From the NCBI GenBank assembly GCA_030549335.1, contig CM060190.1, forward strand, positions 73,174,118 through 73,238,117: 64,000 nt of DNA, read 5' to 3'. The stretch comes from Pontederia crassipes (Eukaryota > Streptophyta > Magnoliopsida > Commelinales > Pontederiaceae). Below the pieces are notes generated by a model that searched no databases, was not told the DNA's origin, and was given only the letters and a program-made list of their open reading frames with translations. Shown here piece after piece: positions 49,703-62,901 of the stretch (its first letter is position 1; each line of letters starts with the position of its first letter). The position numbers and the translations under genes were made by a program.

Positions 49703-52700
49703 ATGGCCAGAGCGGATCAGAATCTGTATGAGGCATCAGAAGGCCCACTTCCTGAGATGGGGGCCCAGCCGGGTCGCGGACGTGGCCGTGGCCGAGGTCG
49801 TGCGCCAGGCCGCGGAAGAGGTAGAGGCCGCGCCGCTAGAACACCATTAGAGGAGCATGTGGATGAGTTTGCTCCACCTGAGGGTGGCCAGGCAGGAGAC
49901 AGTCCACCAACGTCAAGGCGTCGTAATCAGAGGGCATGCCATGAAGCAGTAGAAGACACCATTTAGGCTTTCCTGAAGTTGCATCCGCCTCATTATGATG
50001 GGAAGGCAGACTTTTTCAAAGCTAAAGAATGAATTGAGACCATGGATCAGATTTTTAAGCTGATGAGATGCACTGATGAACGCAATGTCCTGTATGCCAC
50101 ACATATGCTTACTAGTACTGCGATGGGCTGGTGGAAGACTACAAGAGCCACCAGGTTCAGAGGGATAGAAGAAGAGGACATAGTATGGGATGAATTTAAG
50201 AAGGCCTTCATGGCGCGCTACACTCCTGAACATGATCGCATCAACAAACAAGAGGAATTCCTGCAACTGCAGCAGAGAACTATGCCTGTGACGGATTACC
50301 ACACCTAGTTCATCCAACTGGAGCAATATTATCCAATGCCATTTGAAGGGCGTATTAGAGCTAACAGATTCATTAATGGACTACAGCAGGCACTGAAAAC
50401 TGAAATCATGTCTGGGGATTGTGAAGATCTAGAGAAGGCTGTGAGGTTGGCCACACGTATGGAAAAGGATCAAGCTGAACGCAAGGCCAAAGCTCCAACC
50501 AAAGCAATAGAGCAGCCTAGGCCTCGAACGGATGATCGACAGACATTTAGGAGGAACGACCGCCGCGATCGCCGTTACAAGCCATATCAGCAGAGAGAAG
50601 CTCCAAGACAGGCTCAAGCTCAACTACGCCCTGCGCCAATGCAAGCACAGCCACTGAGACAACTTCCACCACCACCACGTCAGTCACAAGTGCCACAGAA
50701 GCCTTTATGTCCTCACTGTGGTCGTCACCATGATGGAGAGTATCGTAGACTGAATGGCGCATGCATTCAGTGTGGACAGTTCGGATATTTCATTCGAAAT
50801 TGTCCATAGGCTGCCAAAGGAGGCCGAGACAACCGAACAACAGGAGGTGCAAATTCCGTTGTGCAAGGTCTTGTGCACAACTTGGAAGCTGATGCAGCCC
50901 AAAATGACAATGATGTCATTAGAGGTACCCTCCCGATCGCCAACTTGTCTGTTACTATTTTATTTGATTTTGGGGCTACACACTCGTTTATTTCAGAGTC
51001 GTGTGTCCAAACTCTTAGCCTACCTCAGAAGCATATGCCCCATGCTATGCGTGTGAGTACACCTATGGGTACTCTCCATGCTGCCAGGTACATCCCGAAT
51101 GTACCTGTCAATGTAGACAAGAAAAATTTTTCTACAGACCTCATAGTCATCCCTATAGTGGATTACGACGTCATTTTGGGGATGGACTGACTTTCGTATC
51201 ACGATGCAACCTTGCAATGCAAACAAAAGAAGATCATTATAGGGACGCAAGGCAAGCCTAAGGCAGTGATCCGGGGCACTCCATCGACAAAGAACAAGGT
51301 CATTGTCTCAGCGATCAAGGCACATAAGTTATTGCAAAAAGGATGTTTTGGGTACTTGGCTAGTGTGGTCAAGATGGAAGCACCTGTCACTGAGCTCCAA
51401 CAGATAGATGTGATGCGGGAGTTTCCAGATGTGTTTCCTAAGGACACATCCGGATTACCACCGAAATAGGAAATCGACTTTAAAATAGAGCTCCTCCCTG
51501 GGACTGCACCCATCTCTAAAGCACCCTACCGCATGACACCTGCTGAAATGCAGGAACTGAAAAAGCAGATACAGGAGCTACTGGACAAGGGATTTATTAG
51601 ATCGCGCGTCTCACCCTAGGGCGCACCGATCTTGTTTATTGAGAAAAAGGACGGCTCCATATGGCTCTGCATCGACTATAGGATGCTCAATAAAGTGACA
51701 GTGAAGAATAAGTACCCCCTGCCTCGGATAGATGACCTTTTTGATCAGCTGTCAAAAGCATCGATGTTCTCTAAGATAGACCTACGTAGTGGCTACCACC
51801 AGCTGAGAGTGACCGAGGAGGACATACCAAAAACTGCTTTTCGGTCAAGATATGGCCACTACGAGTTCTTGATCATGCCATTTGGACTGACGAACGCTCC
51901 TACCGCGTTCATGGACTTAATGAACAGGGTCTTCCGACCATATTTAGACAAGTTCGTCATCGTGTTCGTGGATGACATTTTGATCTATTCTTCCAGTCCA
52001 TAGCAACACTGAGAACATCTCAGGATAGTATTGGAGATCCTGAGACAACACAAGCTTTATGACAAGCTTTCAAAGTGTGAATTCTGGCTGAAGGAGATCA
52101 TGTTCTTGGGACACATAGTCTCCAAGAAGGGCATTACAGTAGACCCCGCAAAAGTGGAAGCGATGACGAATTGGACTAGGCCGAAGAATGCTTCTGAGAT
52201 TCGCAGCTTCCTTGGTTTAGCGGGTTATTACAGGAGGTTTATCAGGGACTTTTCCAAGATTGTTGCACCCCTCACGAATCTCACAAAGAAGGCGGAAAAA
52301 TTTATCTGGACAGATAAATGTGAGCAAAGCTTTCAGACTCTAAAGGACCGTATGACTTCAGCACCAATTCTCACCATACCGACATGCAGTGGAGGTTTAT
52401 TGGTCTACAGTGATGTGTGTGGAACAGGATTGGGCTGTGTCCTGATGCAACACGGCAAGGTAGTGGCCTATGCTTCACGGCAGCTGAAGAAGCATGAGGT
52501 CAATTACCCCACACATGACTTGAAATTGGAGGCAGTGGTCTTTGTCTTGAAGATCTGGAGACATTATTTGTATGGAGAGACGTTTGAGATCTTCACTGAC
52601 CACAAGAGTCTCAAGTACATCTTCGATCAGAGGGATCTTAACATGAGGCAATGACGATGGCTTGAGCTCCTCAAGGATTATGAATTTGCTATCAATTACC

Positions 52701-54313
52701 ATCCGGGTAAAGCAAATTCAGTCATCGATGCATTAAGTAGAAAGTGGATAGGCTCGCTAGCTTATATGAGGCTACGCGAGTACGAGATGCTGGAAGAAAT
52801 TGAGCAATGGTGCCCCAAACTAGGAACAAATGGAGCCTTATGGATGATGCATCAAATGAAGCCCAGCTTAATTGACAAGATCATAACAGCTCAGAAAGTA
52901 GATCCTGAATATCAGAAGGTTCTGAAGAGATGCTAGAATGAACCAGCAGATTTTCAGATCTCTGCAGATAGAGGGATTAGATATCGGGACAGGTTGTAAA
53001 TTTCCACTGACGCTGATGTCCGACGAGAGGTACTGGATAAGTGCCACAAGTCGGAGTTCGCTATCCACCCCGGTAGCACCAAGATGTATAAGGATGTACA
53101 ACGCATCTACTGGTGGCCGGACATGAAAAGAAAAATAGCAGAATATGTATCCCGATCCCTGGTGTGCCAACAAATCAAGATTGAGCATCAACGGCCATAT
53201 GGCAAGTTGAAGCCTTTGGAAATCCCACAATGAAAGTGGGATAAGATCACTATGGACTTTTTATCCAACTTGCCTAGGACTAAGAAGGGTCATGATGTCA
53301 TATGGGTAGTCGTGGATCGTTTCACAAATGCAGCACACTTTATTTCAATCCGATGGAAGCAATCAGTGGAGAGTTTGCTAGACTTATATGTGAGAGAAGT
53401 AGTCAGACTCCATGGGATCCCAGAGTCCATAGTGTCTGATCGAGACCTCAAATTCACTGCCAGATTCTGGAGGAGCATGCAGGAAGCCTTTGGTACAAGG
53501 TTTAATTTTAGTACCGCATTCCTCGCTTAGACGGATGGGCAATCTAAGAGGACCATCCAGACACTAGATGATATGTTAAGGGCCTGTGCACTAGATTGGC
53601 AGGGTAGCTGGGATGAGCACATTCATCTGATTGAGTTTGATTATAACAACAGCTACCATTATAGTATTGGTATGGCACCATTTGAAGCCCTGTATGGATG
53701 ACCTTGTCGTTCACCTGCCCACTGGAGCGAAGTAGACGAGGAAAAGATCATGAGTAAGGAAGAAGTGAAAGAAGCAATGGAATATGTTAAAAAGATAAAA
53801 TTGATTAAGCAAAGGATGAAGACTGCTCAAGAAAGGCAAAAGAGTTATGCTGACAAAGGTAGACGAGAGCAGATCTTCCAAGCTGGGGACCAAGTTCTTC
53901 TGAAGGTATCTCCTATGAAAGGAGTCATGAGATTCAGCAAGCGATGAAAGCTCAGTCCTCGCTATGTATGCCCATTTGAGATACTCGAGCTGGTAGGCGA
54001 GGCAACATGCAGACTGACTCTACCCCCATCTTATGGGAGAGTGCGCAATGTATTCCATGTATCCATGCTCAAGAAGTACAAGCATGATGCTGCAAATGTT
54101 ATAAGGATAGATGAGCCAGATATAGCTGCAGACTTGACCTTCGTTGAGTATTCGACGCATATAGTGGATCGCAAGGTGCAATGTCAGAAGAACAAGGATG
54201 TCTCCATGGTCAGAGTAGCTTTGCGTCACCATCATGGCGATGATACAACATGGGAGCTCGAGTCGGAAATGCGCCAAGAATTTTCTCACCTTTTTTGTAA
54301 GCTCTCTACTTAG
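49703..54313 (+). pseudogene. Gypsy gag-pol with many nonsense codons, no frameshift seen
   Basis: All recognisable segments share one frame. Gag 49703-50335 begins with an Arg/Gly-rich stretch; a zinc knuckle (CIQCGQFGYFIRNC) lies near 50765-50806. The protease region near 50965 reads LFDFGATHSFIS, with Phe after the catalytic Asp. Reverse transcriptase 51632-52003 has [10 protein letters not shown]; RNase H is about 52340-52640; integrase zinc-binding is about 53050-53165 with core 53252-53700; the chromodomain-like end is 54041-54312. Stops interrupt the frame near 49964, 50029, 50306, 50807, 51188, 51467, 51617, 52002, 52009, 52652, 52935, 52998, 53231, 53528, 53701 and 53945. The element cannot make its proteins. 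Confidence 0.92.
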
Positions 54314-54337
54314 TGCAAAATTCGATGACGAATTTTC

Positions 54338-54354
54338 TTTTAAGGGGGTAAGAA
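54338..54354 (+). other. Polypurine tract of the gypsy element
   Basis: A purine-rich AAGGGGGTAAGAA directly before the 3' LTR. Confidence 0.8.
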
Positions 54355-56188
54355 TGTAACAACCAAAGAAAATATAAAAAAAAGGAATGAATCGTGAAAG
54401 GCGGCCGGGCAAAACACAAAGGGGATCAAACATCAAAACCAACTCCCACTCAAAGATGAAGAGGAGAGGAATAAAAATCTGATCTTATCAATTTTAATTA
54501 GAAGAGGAGCCATAGTTAAGATAAAAATGAGATTTTCTACATAAACCCCTCTTCTCAAAGAACCCCACGTTTTTCCTTTCTGTCTTCCCGGTGCTGCTTC
54601 CCGTCCACGACAAGAGCAGAACTCCCTTCATCGGCTGGACTGCAAGTAGGCTGGCCGAGAGGAACCAGGGAAGGAATAGGGAGGAAACAGGGACGGAATT
54701 CAAACGGATTTTTAACGAATCAAGGGTAGGATCCATCGCGATCAGGTGAGTGAATCGAAATCACCTTGCATGACCCCTGCATAATGTTAAATCATGCCCT
54801 AATCGTACCAGTAGAGAAGAAGAGGAAAAGATTATTCAAGTTCCTTGTTTTGCCTTGCTTGATTTTCTTGAATTCATTGATTGATTGATTATTTGCATGC
54901 ATAATTCATTGTTTGTTGATCTGGGGTTGTGTGATTGATTTGCTAGGGATAGTAATTAGGTTAGATTGAGATTGCACCGAAGAATTTATGAAATTCGAGG
55001 GTTCTGCAAGTTTTCTGGACGTTGACCAGTCGACCGGTTCGTATGCATCGCGGCAATTGGTCGACCGATAACTTGCATGCAGTCGCTTTCTGCACATGTC
55101 GACCGGTCGACTGATCCTTTCCCATCAGGTCGACCGTTCAACTGAACGGATCAACCGACCCGCAGACAAGATTGTCTACCGTTCCCCTGAATCGGTCGAC
55201 CGATTCCTCAGAAAATCTTTTATTATATTTATTAATTATTTTCCTTTTATTCAGATATTATATATATATGATTGATCCTATTTTCTGATCCCACAGAGAT
55301 CCCTCACTGATTTACATGATTTACTCTGTTATTGATTTATTTCACGTTGATCCTATCGTATCGGTTGAATCAAGAATAAAGAGCTACAAGTTATTAAAAG
55401 TGTTTAATAAATTCAGATGAAAGATTAATGATGGGTTGCCAGTCCAAGCCAAATGCATCAAGATAAGGATCGCTCCTTTGGTCATGATTTGATCACTCAT
55501 TGACCCGCACAAGGTCGTATCGTTTGCTGGACATACCCCAAGATTAAAGGCACTCAAAGTCACCCTGATTGCTAATTAATAACTAAGATCAAGAAGCAAG
55601 TTCAAGTCAAGTCAAGTATGCCATGATTCCAAGTTTAATATATATTATTGATCCTCCTGATTCATGATATCGTTGATATTATTCTTATTATGTTATATGA
55701 TACTGATATGTTATCTTTCACGTTTAAGTTAAACATAATTATTTACCACTGATTATTATATTCATGTCATGCATTGTATATCATGTGGTTCCTCACTAGG
55801 CTGTAAAGCTTACGGGAGGAACTCCTCCCCTGTGTCTGATTTCCACAGGACCGGGTCAATGACGTGATGTAGTAGGCATGTGGTGATGAAGCTCTGGTGA
55901 TAGGACATCACATGAACCATAGGGCTTTTAGAGTGTTATTTAGTTTTCATTTACCTTCCGCATTTTAGATTCATGATGTAGAACTTATTTTATTTTTCTT
56001 AGCAATGATATAGCCACTTTTAGACTTCCGCATAAATTATGTTATCTTCTTTTATTTTATTATCTTTTCGCTGACGTGCCTTAGTTTTTGACTGAGATAT
56101 GGTCAATATTATGGTCATGTTATAGCATGCCGTAGCGTCTCCAGGTTGGTCTTCGCCACGTGACGGGGGTCGATTTGGGGATGTTACA
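54355..56188 (+). repeat. 3' LTR of the gypsy element
   Basis: 1,834 bp, a direct copy of 47618-49472 lacking 21 bp in the palindrome cluster (about 55020-55205 here). Confidence 0.96.
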
Positions 56189-56193
56189 ATTAT

Positions 56194-57119
56194 ATTTCAC
56201 ATAATATATATATGAAGTAACTAACTTCAAAAAATTATATGAAGATATACGTAACTGATTTTTTTAGTACTTAACTAAGTAATTTGATTTATTATAGAAA
56301 GAAATCAAACTTATTAGTATATATATAAATGTTTTCATAAATGCATATCTTTTGTAGTTTTCTTAAGATTACGATCGCTATTAATGCATATTTTTAAGAA
56401 AAATTTGGTATATTATTATATGTAGTATATTTCAAAAGGTTAAGAGGGGCCAATCATAATTTTTTTAAAAAAATTATATATAGTATATCATTACATATAT
56501 AACATATACTATGTAGTTCCGTACAAGAACCACAATAACTAAGGGGGATGATTAACCATCATTAGGAAAAAAATAATAGGAATTAGAGATATAAAATATG
56601 ATTTTAATAATTAATAATATTGATATAAATTAAAATAATATATTAATTTTTTTGTTAGTAAATATAATAATTTATATTTAGCAAAATATTAATTTTATGA
56701 AATGATAAATAATAAATTAAATTAAATTAATTCTTTCTATAATAAATATATTTTATATAATATATAAAGTATTTCGTGTGAGGAATACAATAAAGAGAAA
56801 ATAAAAGAAGAACAAAATAGATTTGAAAAAAAGAAATGTCATAAAAAATTATTTTAAAAAACACATGAGTGTATAAGTTCCACAAAAAAGTGGAACCAAT
56901 GATAAGAAAAAACAATTTGTATCTCATGTTTTGACAAAATCGAATGAAATCAAGCCCTAATTTTAGCCAGAGCTTGATTCGAGTTGCCAGTTGCTAAGTT
57001 CTAAGCTTCCATTTCTTATGAAAATAATTTTTTTTGTAAAAGTCTTATTTGTGTATATTATATAATTATGTATGAATATCATATTAGTTAGACATGTTGA
57101 AGGTGTAACCTTTCCACTT
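56194..57119. other. AT-rich intergenic DNA
   Basis: Right flank of the gypsy insertion. No gene recognised. Confidence 0.5.
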
Positions 57120-57560
57120 ATGAACATCACTTAGTCACCGACGCACACAGGTAGAGAGGTCACCCCCTGCAAGCTCTCGTTGGAGCTCACGGGGCCGACA
57201 CCCCCCCTCTCTTGTCTATGTGCATCGTCGATGAGAGTTCGTGGGGGGAGACCCCCCCCCCCTTTTGGCTGAGCTCCGGCATCCCGGCGAGCTCGCACCA
57301 ACGACACAGTCGGCGCCGGAGGTCGAGGAGAGGAGATCGCGTGGAAGAGAGACAAGGCTACCATGTCGGACGACTACTTGCGTGAAGGAGAGAGAAAATG
57401 ATCGCGTTGATGCCACGACGATTGGGCAATCGAAAGATGTCTCATCGTAGATAAAAAGGGCACCGGGTGAAACGAGTTCAAAGATGGAGGGCATTCGTGT
57501 TACAAAGTGAAGTTGGAGGATACCGCTGACCAAACGTCAAAATTAAATGGCATTTAATAT
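57120..57560. repeat. Fragment of a GC-core repeat
   Basis: GC-rich DNA with C-runs and GAGCTC-type words, then AAGTTGGAGGATACCGC and TAATATAATTTACTCC, resembling one end of the GC-core inverted-repeat elements elsewhere in the window. The other end was not found. Confidence 0.5.
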
Positions 57561-58106
57561 AATTTACTCCTTCTTTTCATTATTTCTTTATTTTACATTA
57601 TTGCTCCTGAATTTTTGAAATTTAATGATTAAATATAAATTTCAGAATTAAATAATAAATATAATATTAATTAATCTTTTAGATATTTTTAGACATAAAA
57701 TTTTTATTTTAACTCATTAAGAATATGTTTCTTATCTTTTCCTCATCTCTTATGCTTCTCTAATTGTACTTTTATTCATTTTAAAGCTTTATCTTTCTTT
57801 AACAAATTCTAAATTTAGATTTATTTTAGTTACAAAAATTAATTTTTAATTTAATTTTTTTTTTAGTGTTACATTATTACCCCATTATAAAATAATTTCG
57901 TCTTCAATTTTTTTTCCTATAATAACTTATCACACATTAACTTCTTGCAATTAATCAAATCATTGATTATTGCTTGTATCCCTTTAGGATATCTCTACTT
58001 AACTTTATGAATTATTTTTTTTATTCAGGTAATGTCAATGCATTCTTTAAAATGATTTTAATACCAAATGAAAACTTACTTAAATTACTTTGGATGAAGT
58101 GACAGT
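57561..58106. other. AT-rich intergenic DNA
   Basis: Nothing recognised. Confidence 0.45.
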
Positions 58107-60577
58107 TGTAACGCCCTCAAAATTCACCATTTTGCCATATGACAATTGGATTTCTCTTGAACTAATGTTAGCTACTATTCATCTCGACCATTGGGCTTTC
58201 ATAGGTCCATAAAAAAGTAACTAACAATTAACTATCAATAATCAATAACATAAGTGCGCGAAAGCTACCATATCAATTGTCTTCAAATGGTCCTCAAATC
58301 AATATTTTCATAATCGGACTATCTCTAGATCGGACGACCAACTAGGTCATGTTTGAACCGATTTGATCAGATTCGATTTGATTGAATAAGATTTTATTAA
58401 AATAGTATTATTTATAATAATTTTAAAGATATATAGATAATAATAGTATATTATGTATAAAAAATTAGTAATATATTGAAATTGAAACACTAACATAAAT
58501 ATATTTCTTTATTATATTTAAAAATATTATTACTGATAAGAAAATATTTTTGATTTTGACTTCAAATTGGATCGAATCGACCATCGATTCATAGTTGAAC
58601 CAGTTGAACAGGACCGTCCAATTCGATTTTAATAACCTTGTCTCATATCCATTCTATTACACCATAGTAGTAGCTAAAATAAAATAACATATCTAAATAT
58701 CTCTCTTGTGCAACAACATCACCACGAACATCTCTACATGCACACACCTTCATCCTTGCCTATTCAGTTATCTGCGAATTCAAACATGTGGACATAAAAT
58801 ATCCATGAGTATAAAGTAGCCATTACATAAAATAATACAAACGGATAAAAAAATTAATTAAAATAGGCAAGTTTTGAGTATGATAAAACAATTATATTCT
58901 TTCATTTCATTTCTTTTTGTTCTTTATCTTTTTTTTTTGTTATATTCTATCGTGTTCTTTTCTATTCTTTCACTACATTTTTTATTTTCACAAATTCCTA
59001 TGGCATTTATATGTGTTGTACTAATGCGAGCTCGACTTTTATTATGGGCATTCATGACACTTTCATGTAAGTCAAGTGAATCAAATCAGGACCAAAAGTA
59101 AACCAATGACAGGCGCAATAAAGAGTGAGATCTGTTTATTTAAATCTCAGAGGTGATGGGACTATTAATACTCATCTTCAAATTTTCCATTAGGGTGGTG
59201 GGACTTTTAATATTCGCTTTTAGTTTTTCTATTTCATTCTATTCCATTAATAATTAGTACGCATTAAGCCTCGTTTTACATCTTTTATTTGTTGACATGA
59301 TTAACATCTTTACTATTTTTATTTTATAAAAAATAATCAAATCATATTAAAACAATTAAATGACTCAAAAACCCTAATATGCTAAATGGAATCCGAATCG
59401 GGTTTCAACTAAACTTGGTCCAAGTTTTGCCAAAGAAGTGTTGAAGTTCATGCGCGAACTCGGCCCGAGTTCAACCGAGCACAGTTGCGTTCAGTCGAAA
59501 ATCATCCCGGGTTTTTACAAACTCGACTCAGATTTTCTTTAGCACATTAGGATTTTTTAGTCATTTAATTGTTCTAACATGGTTTCTTATTTTTTTTCTT
59601 TATGATAATTATGCTAAACATATAAAAATAAGGATGTTAATAAGGACAATAGATAAAAGACGTAAAATGAGACTTTTATGTGCATTGTTTATTAATGAAA
59701 TAGAAAAATTAAATGTGAGTATTAATAGTCCCACCACCCTAATGAAAAAAATTGAAGATGAGTATTAATATCCTCATCACCTCTGAGATTTAAATAAACG
59801 GATCTCACTCTTTATTGGGTCCGTCGTTGCCTTACTTTTTGTTGTGGTTTGATCCACTTGACTTATATGAAAGTGTCATGAATGTCCATATTAAAAGTTG
59901 ATCTGACATTAGGATAACAAATATAGATGTCTTGGGAATTTGTTAAAATAAAAAATATAATGAAACGATAGAAAGAATATAACAAAACAAAAAAGAGAAA
60001 GAACATAAAAAATAAAAAAAGAAAGAATATAGATATTTTCTCGTATTAAAAGTTTGTCTATTTTTATTAAGTTTCTTATCTATTTGTATTATTATTGAAT
60101 ATTTTATACTCATGAATATTCTATGTCCATGTGTTTGAATATCATGGATAACTGAACAACGGAGACGTGTACAACTAGATATGTTTGTGGTGATGTTGAT
60201 GTTGTTGCACATGAAATAAATATTTAGCTTATATTATTATTTTTTAGTTGCTAATCCAATGTAATAGAATGGATAGGAAGACCATTTGAGAACAATTGAT
60301 ATGATAGCTTCCACACTTAGAGTGAAACTTTTGAAAATGAGTTGAACAACAATAGATTGTAGGAATTTCGACTGAGTAGCCGCTCCGAATACCTACTTGG
60401 ATTCCCTTTTAGTAATGTTGATTTTTTTACGTCATTGGTTATTGATAGTTAGTTGTTGGTTTATTATGTTGTTTCTTTATAGACCTGTGAAAGTCTAATG
60501 GACAAGGTGAATAGTAGGTAATACTGGCTGAAGAGAAAGACCAATTGTCACATGGGAGGGTGAATTTTAAGGGTGTT
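58107..60577. repeat. Giant foldback (imperfect inverted repeat), arms above 1 kb
   Basis: The left arm runs 58107 to about 59410, the right arm about 59510-60577, with a loop of roughly 100 nt. Matching landmarks read outside-in: AACGCCCTCAAAATTCACC versus GGTGAATTTTAAGGGTGTT; GTGCAACAACATCACCAC versus GTGGTGATGTTGATGTTGTT; ATTCATGACACTTTCATG versus CATGAAAGTGTCATGAATG-type; AACAATTAAATGACT versus AGTCATTTAATTGTT at the centre. The left arm has an extra about 330 bp (58312-58645) and the right arm about 100 bp near 60325-60420. No coding capacity was found. Confidence 0.85.
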
Positions 60578-62392
60578 CCAGTTGGTTAGGAAAGAGCGAG
60601 TGACATTCTTCATTCCGTTGTCAGTTCATTGAGCATTTGGTCTGCTGCTCAATGTCTCTCCTTGCTACCCTTGCGACTGTCATTGTTATTCACAAAAGGT
60701 CGCCGCTACTCACTACACACTCACATCGTTGCCGTCACTCTTCTCGTTGCTTTCAACTGATGTCGGACCTCATTGCCATTCACAAAGGATCATTGTCGTT
60801 GTCGCTCACATCGCATCTCATCGCTCTACTCATTGTCATTGCCCTTCACAAAGGGACGCTGCCGTCGTCCACACACTAAGTAAGAATCTTTATTTTGTCG
60901 AACAAATAGTTAATCGATAATTTATTTCATCAAGATCCCTCTGAACCGTGCCCAAAAAGATTTAGGGGTCGTTTCGCTCGTAGATAAACACCAGAATAAT
61001 ATGATATTCTCGAGAATATAGTAAAAAACAATGAGAATAGGGATAAGTTGATCAAAGTTTGTTTTCGACGAAATCATTTAGAAATACACGAAACCACTTT
61101 ATTTATTCTCATCTGACTAATATCTCTATTCTTATAAAACATAAGAATATCTCTATTCTACGTTTTCACCATTTTTTATTTTTGATATTTAACTATATTG
61201 TATTATATTATAATTTTTATTATTATGATAATATAAATGAAAACTATTTATAATAATATATTCTAATTATAAAATATAAAATTTATTTTTTCTATCCAAA
61301 CAAGAGGTAGAATAAGAATATAATTAAAATATTATATTCTTTAAAATAAAATTTATTATTCTTTAAATACTATTCTCTAATCAAACAATCTCTTAAAGTC
61401 GGTATGACAATTAACTAATGAAGGGATAAGACGAGATGATGTAAGGAGGGATGGGATGGTGAAAGATGATGTGTCATTTGAAAGTTCATGGTTGGATAGT
61501 AAGTTATAAAAAATGATGGTATGAAAAATAAGAGTTTATATATTAAAATTTTAATTGTACCCTTTATTATATATAAATATTTTATAATATTTAACGAGTA
61601 ATAAATATTTATTACTTTTACTATTTAATTTATTTTATCTTTTTAGGTTGCCTATTTTTTCTATTTTTATTATATTCTTTAATTTTTGAACTATTTTATT
61701 CATATATATTTAAATATATATATTCATATGATAAAAAAAAATAATTTACCAATGCGAGAATGAGTGCGAGAAAGAGATAATTTATCAATGTGTGGGAGAG
61801 ATGATTTAATTTAATAGCAAAGAGAAATAATTTAGAAGAGTTATTTTTGTCTAAAATTATTTATTTCTTTTTCATCAATTTGATAGAATGAAAAATATAA
61901 TATTTAAAAAACTTAATTATTTTATTTCACCTCTTTTAATTTAAATAAAAAATATAATCAATTAAGGTCATTGCTTCATTTTCCATCCCACTCGTTCAAA
62001 TACCTCCATCCAAACAAATCTGTGATGTTTATGTTTAACATAGACGCTATGCTGGAAGTCATGTTTTCTATTTTGGAAAGTTTCGCATAAAAGTTCATAA
62101 CCTAACAGAAATAATATCCAAAACTAAAACAATTCCATTGGTCGATGTGTGCAAGACTAGTCAAGTTAACACATTTAAAGTTGATTCTTGATGCTACCAT
62201 CTCTCTCTCTCTCTCTCTCTCATTTTACTTGTCCTTAACTGTACATCAAGTAGTAACATTGTCATTTACCAGAGTACGCATATTTAAATATGAATTTAAC
62301 GGCGGTGGTGAAAAAGTTTAGGACTCAGATAAAAGAAATTGAATTTTAAAAAATATAAAGCATGCAGTCCATAATTTTTTTACCTTAATAAC
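60578..62392. other. AT-rich intergenic DNA
   Basis: A CT/CAC-rich patch at 60640-60880 has no convincing gene. The rest is AT-rich. A (CT)n microsatellite lies at 62201-62221. Confidence 0.5.
62201..62221 (+). repeat. (CT)n microsatellite
   Basis: About ten CT units. Confidence 0.9.
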
Positions 62393-62826
62393 TGTTACGA
62401 AAAAGGGGAGAGAGGGATCGCACGAAATACAGAAGAACACGAAGAGAAAAAAAACGGCGGCGACTCTTTGTTATAGAATAATGATGATTACAAGGATAGG
62501 TCTCGGTCTAGACCCCTAGGGAGTTTATATAGGTACTCCCTTTGACAGATGATAGGAATTACATACGGATTGTGACTCTAATTAAATCCCCTGAAAATAG
62601 GACACCTATCTCGTGATAAGGAAACAAATCAAATCCGAATCACAAACAGAATCCCCTTGCAACCCCCCTGCCCCCGCAGGGGGGGATCCCCCTGGATCCC
62701 TGGATCCCCCCCTTGACCCCCCACAGGCTCGCTGACCGGGCAGCGAGACCCCCGTAGGGGAATTCTGCTGAAGCGCCTGACTATGTAGGGGGATCAACTG
62801 GGTTCAGATTCAAGGCATTATTAACA
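62393..62826 (-). repeat. 3' LTR of the right-edge copia element
   Basis: It starts TGTTACG and ends TTAACA on the plus strand. Positions 62660-62760 are very GC-rich with GGATCC-type inverted words, echoing the GC block in the LTR of the 5890 element although the sequences differ. Bounds rest on TG...CA and the adjacent polypurine tract only. Confidence 0.75.
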
Positions 62827-62841
62827 AATCTCCACCTTGAC
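62827..62841 (-). other. Polypurine tract of the right-edge copia element
   Basis: On the minus strand GTCAAGGTGGAGATT directly precedes the 3' LTR. Confidence 0.7.
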
Positions 62842-62901
62842 TTGAATCATCTTCAGAGCACAAAAGCACGCCACGCCGCCACCAGTCCCATCTTGAAGCT
62901 A

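Larger units (their letters stand above)
47618..56188 (+). mobile_element. Ty3/gypsy LTR retrotransposon (chromovirus, Tekay/Del-like), full length, inactive
   Basis: 8,571 bp with direct LTRs at 47618-49472 (1,855 bp) and 54355-56188 (1,834 bp), TG...CA ends, and a 5-bp target duplication ATTAT at 47613-47617 and 56189-56193. A tRNA-Met primer site and a polypurine tract are present. Pol order protease, reverse transcriptase, RNase H, integrase, then a chromodomain-like C-terminus, marks a chromovirus. LTRs differ by scattered substitutions (a few percent by eye) and one 21-bp indel, so it is clearly older than the copia element at 5890. Confidence 0.97.

Noticed and set aside
57131..57533. 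ORFs of 69-105 codons on both strands
   Set aside because: They lie in a GC-rich repeat fragment and resemble no protein.
60637..60920. Two overlapping plus-strand ORFs rich in Ser/His/Leu
   Set aside because: Low-complexity CAC/TCA-rich DNA with no motif and no splice context.
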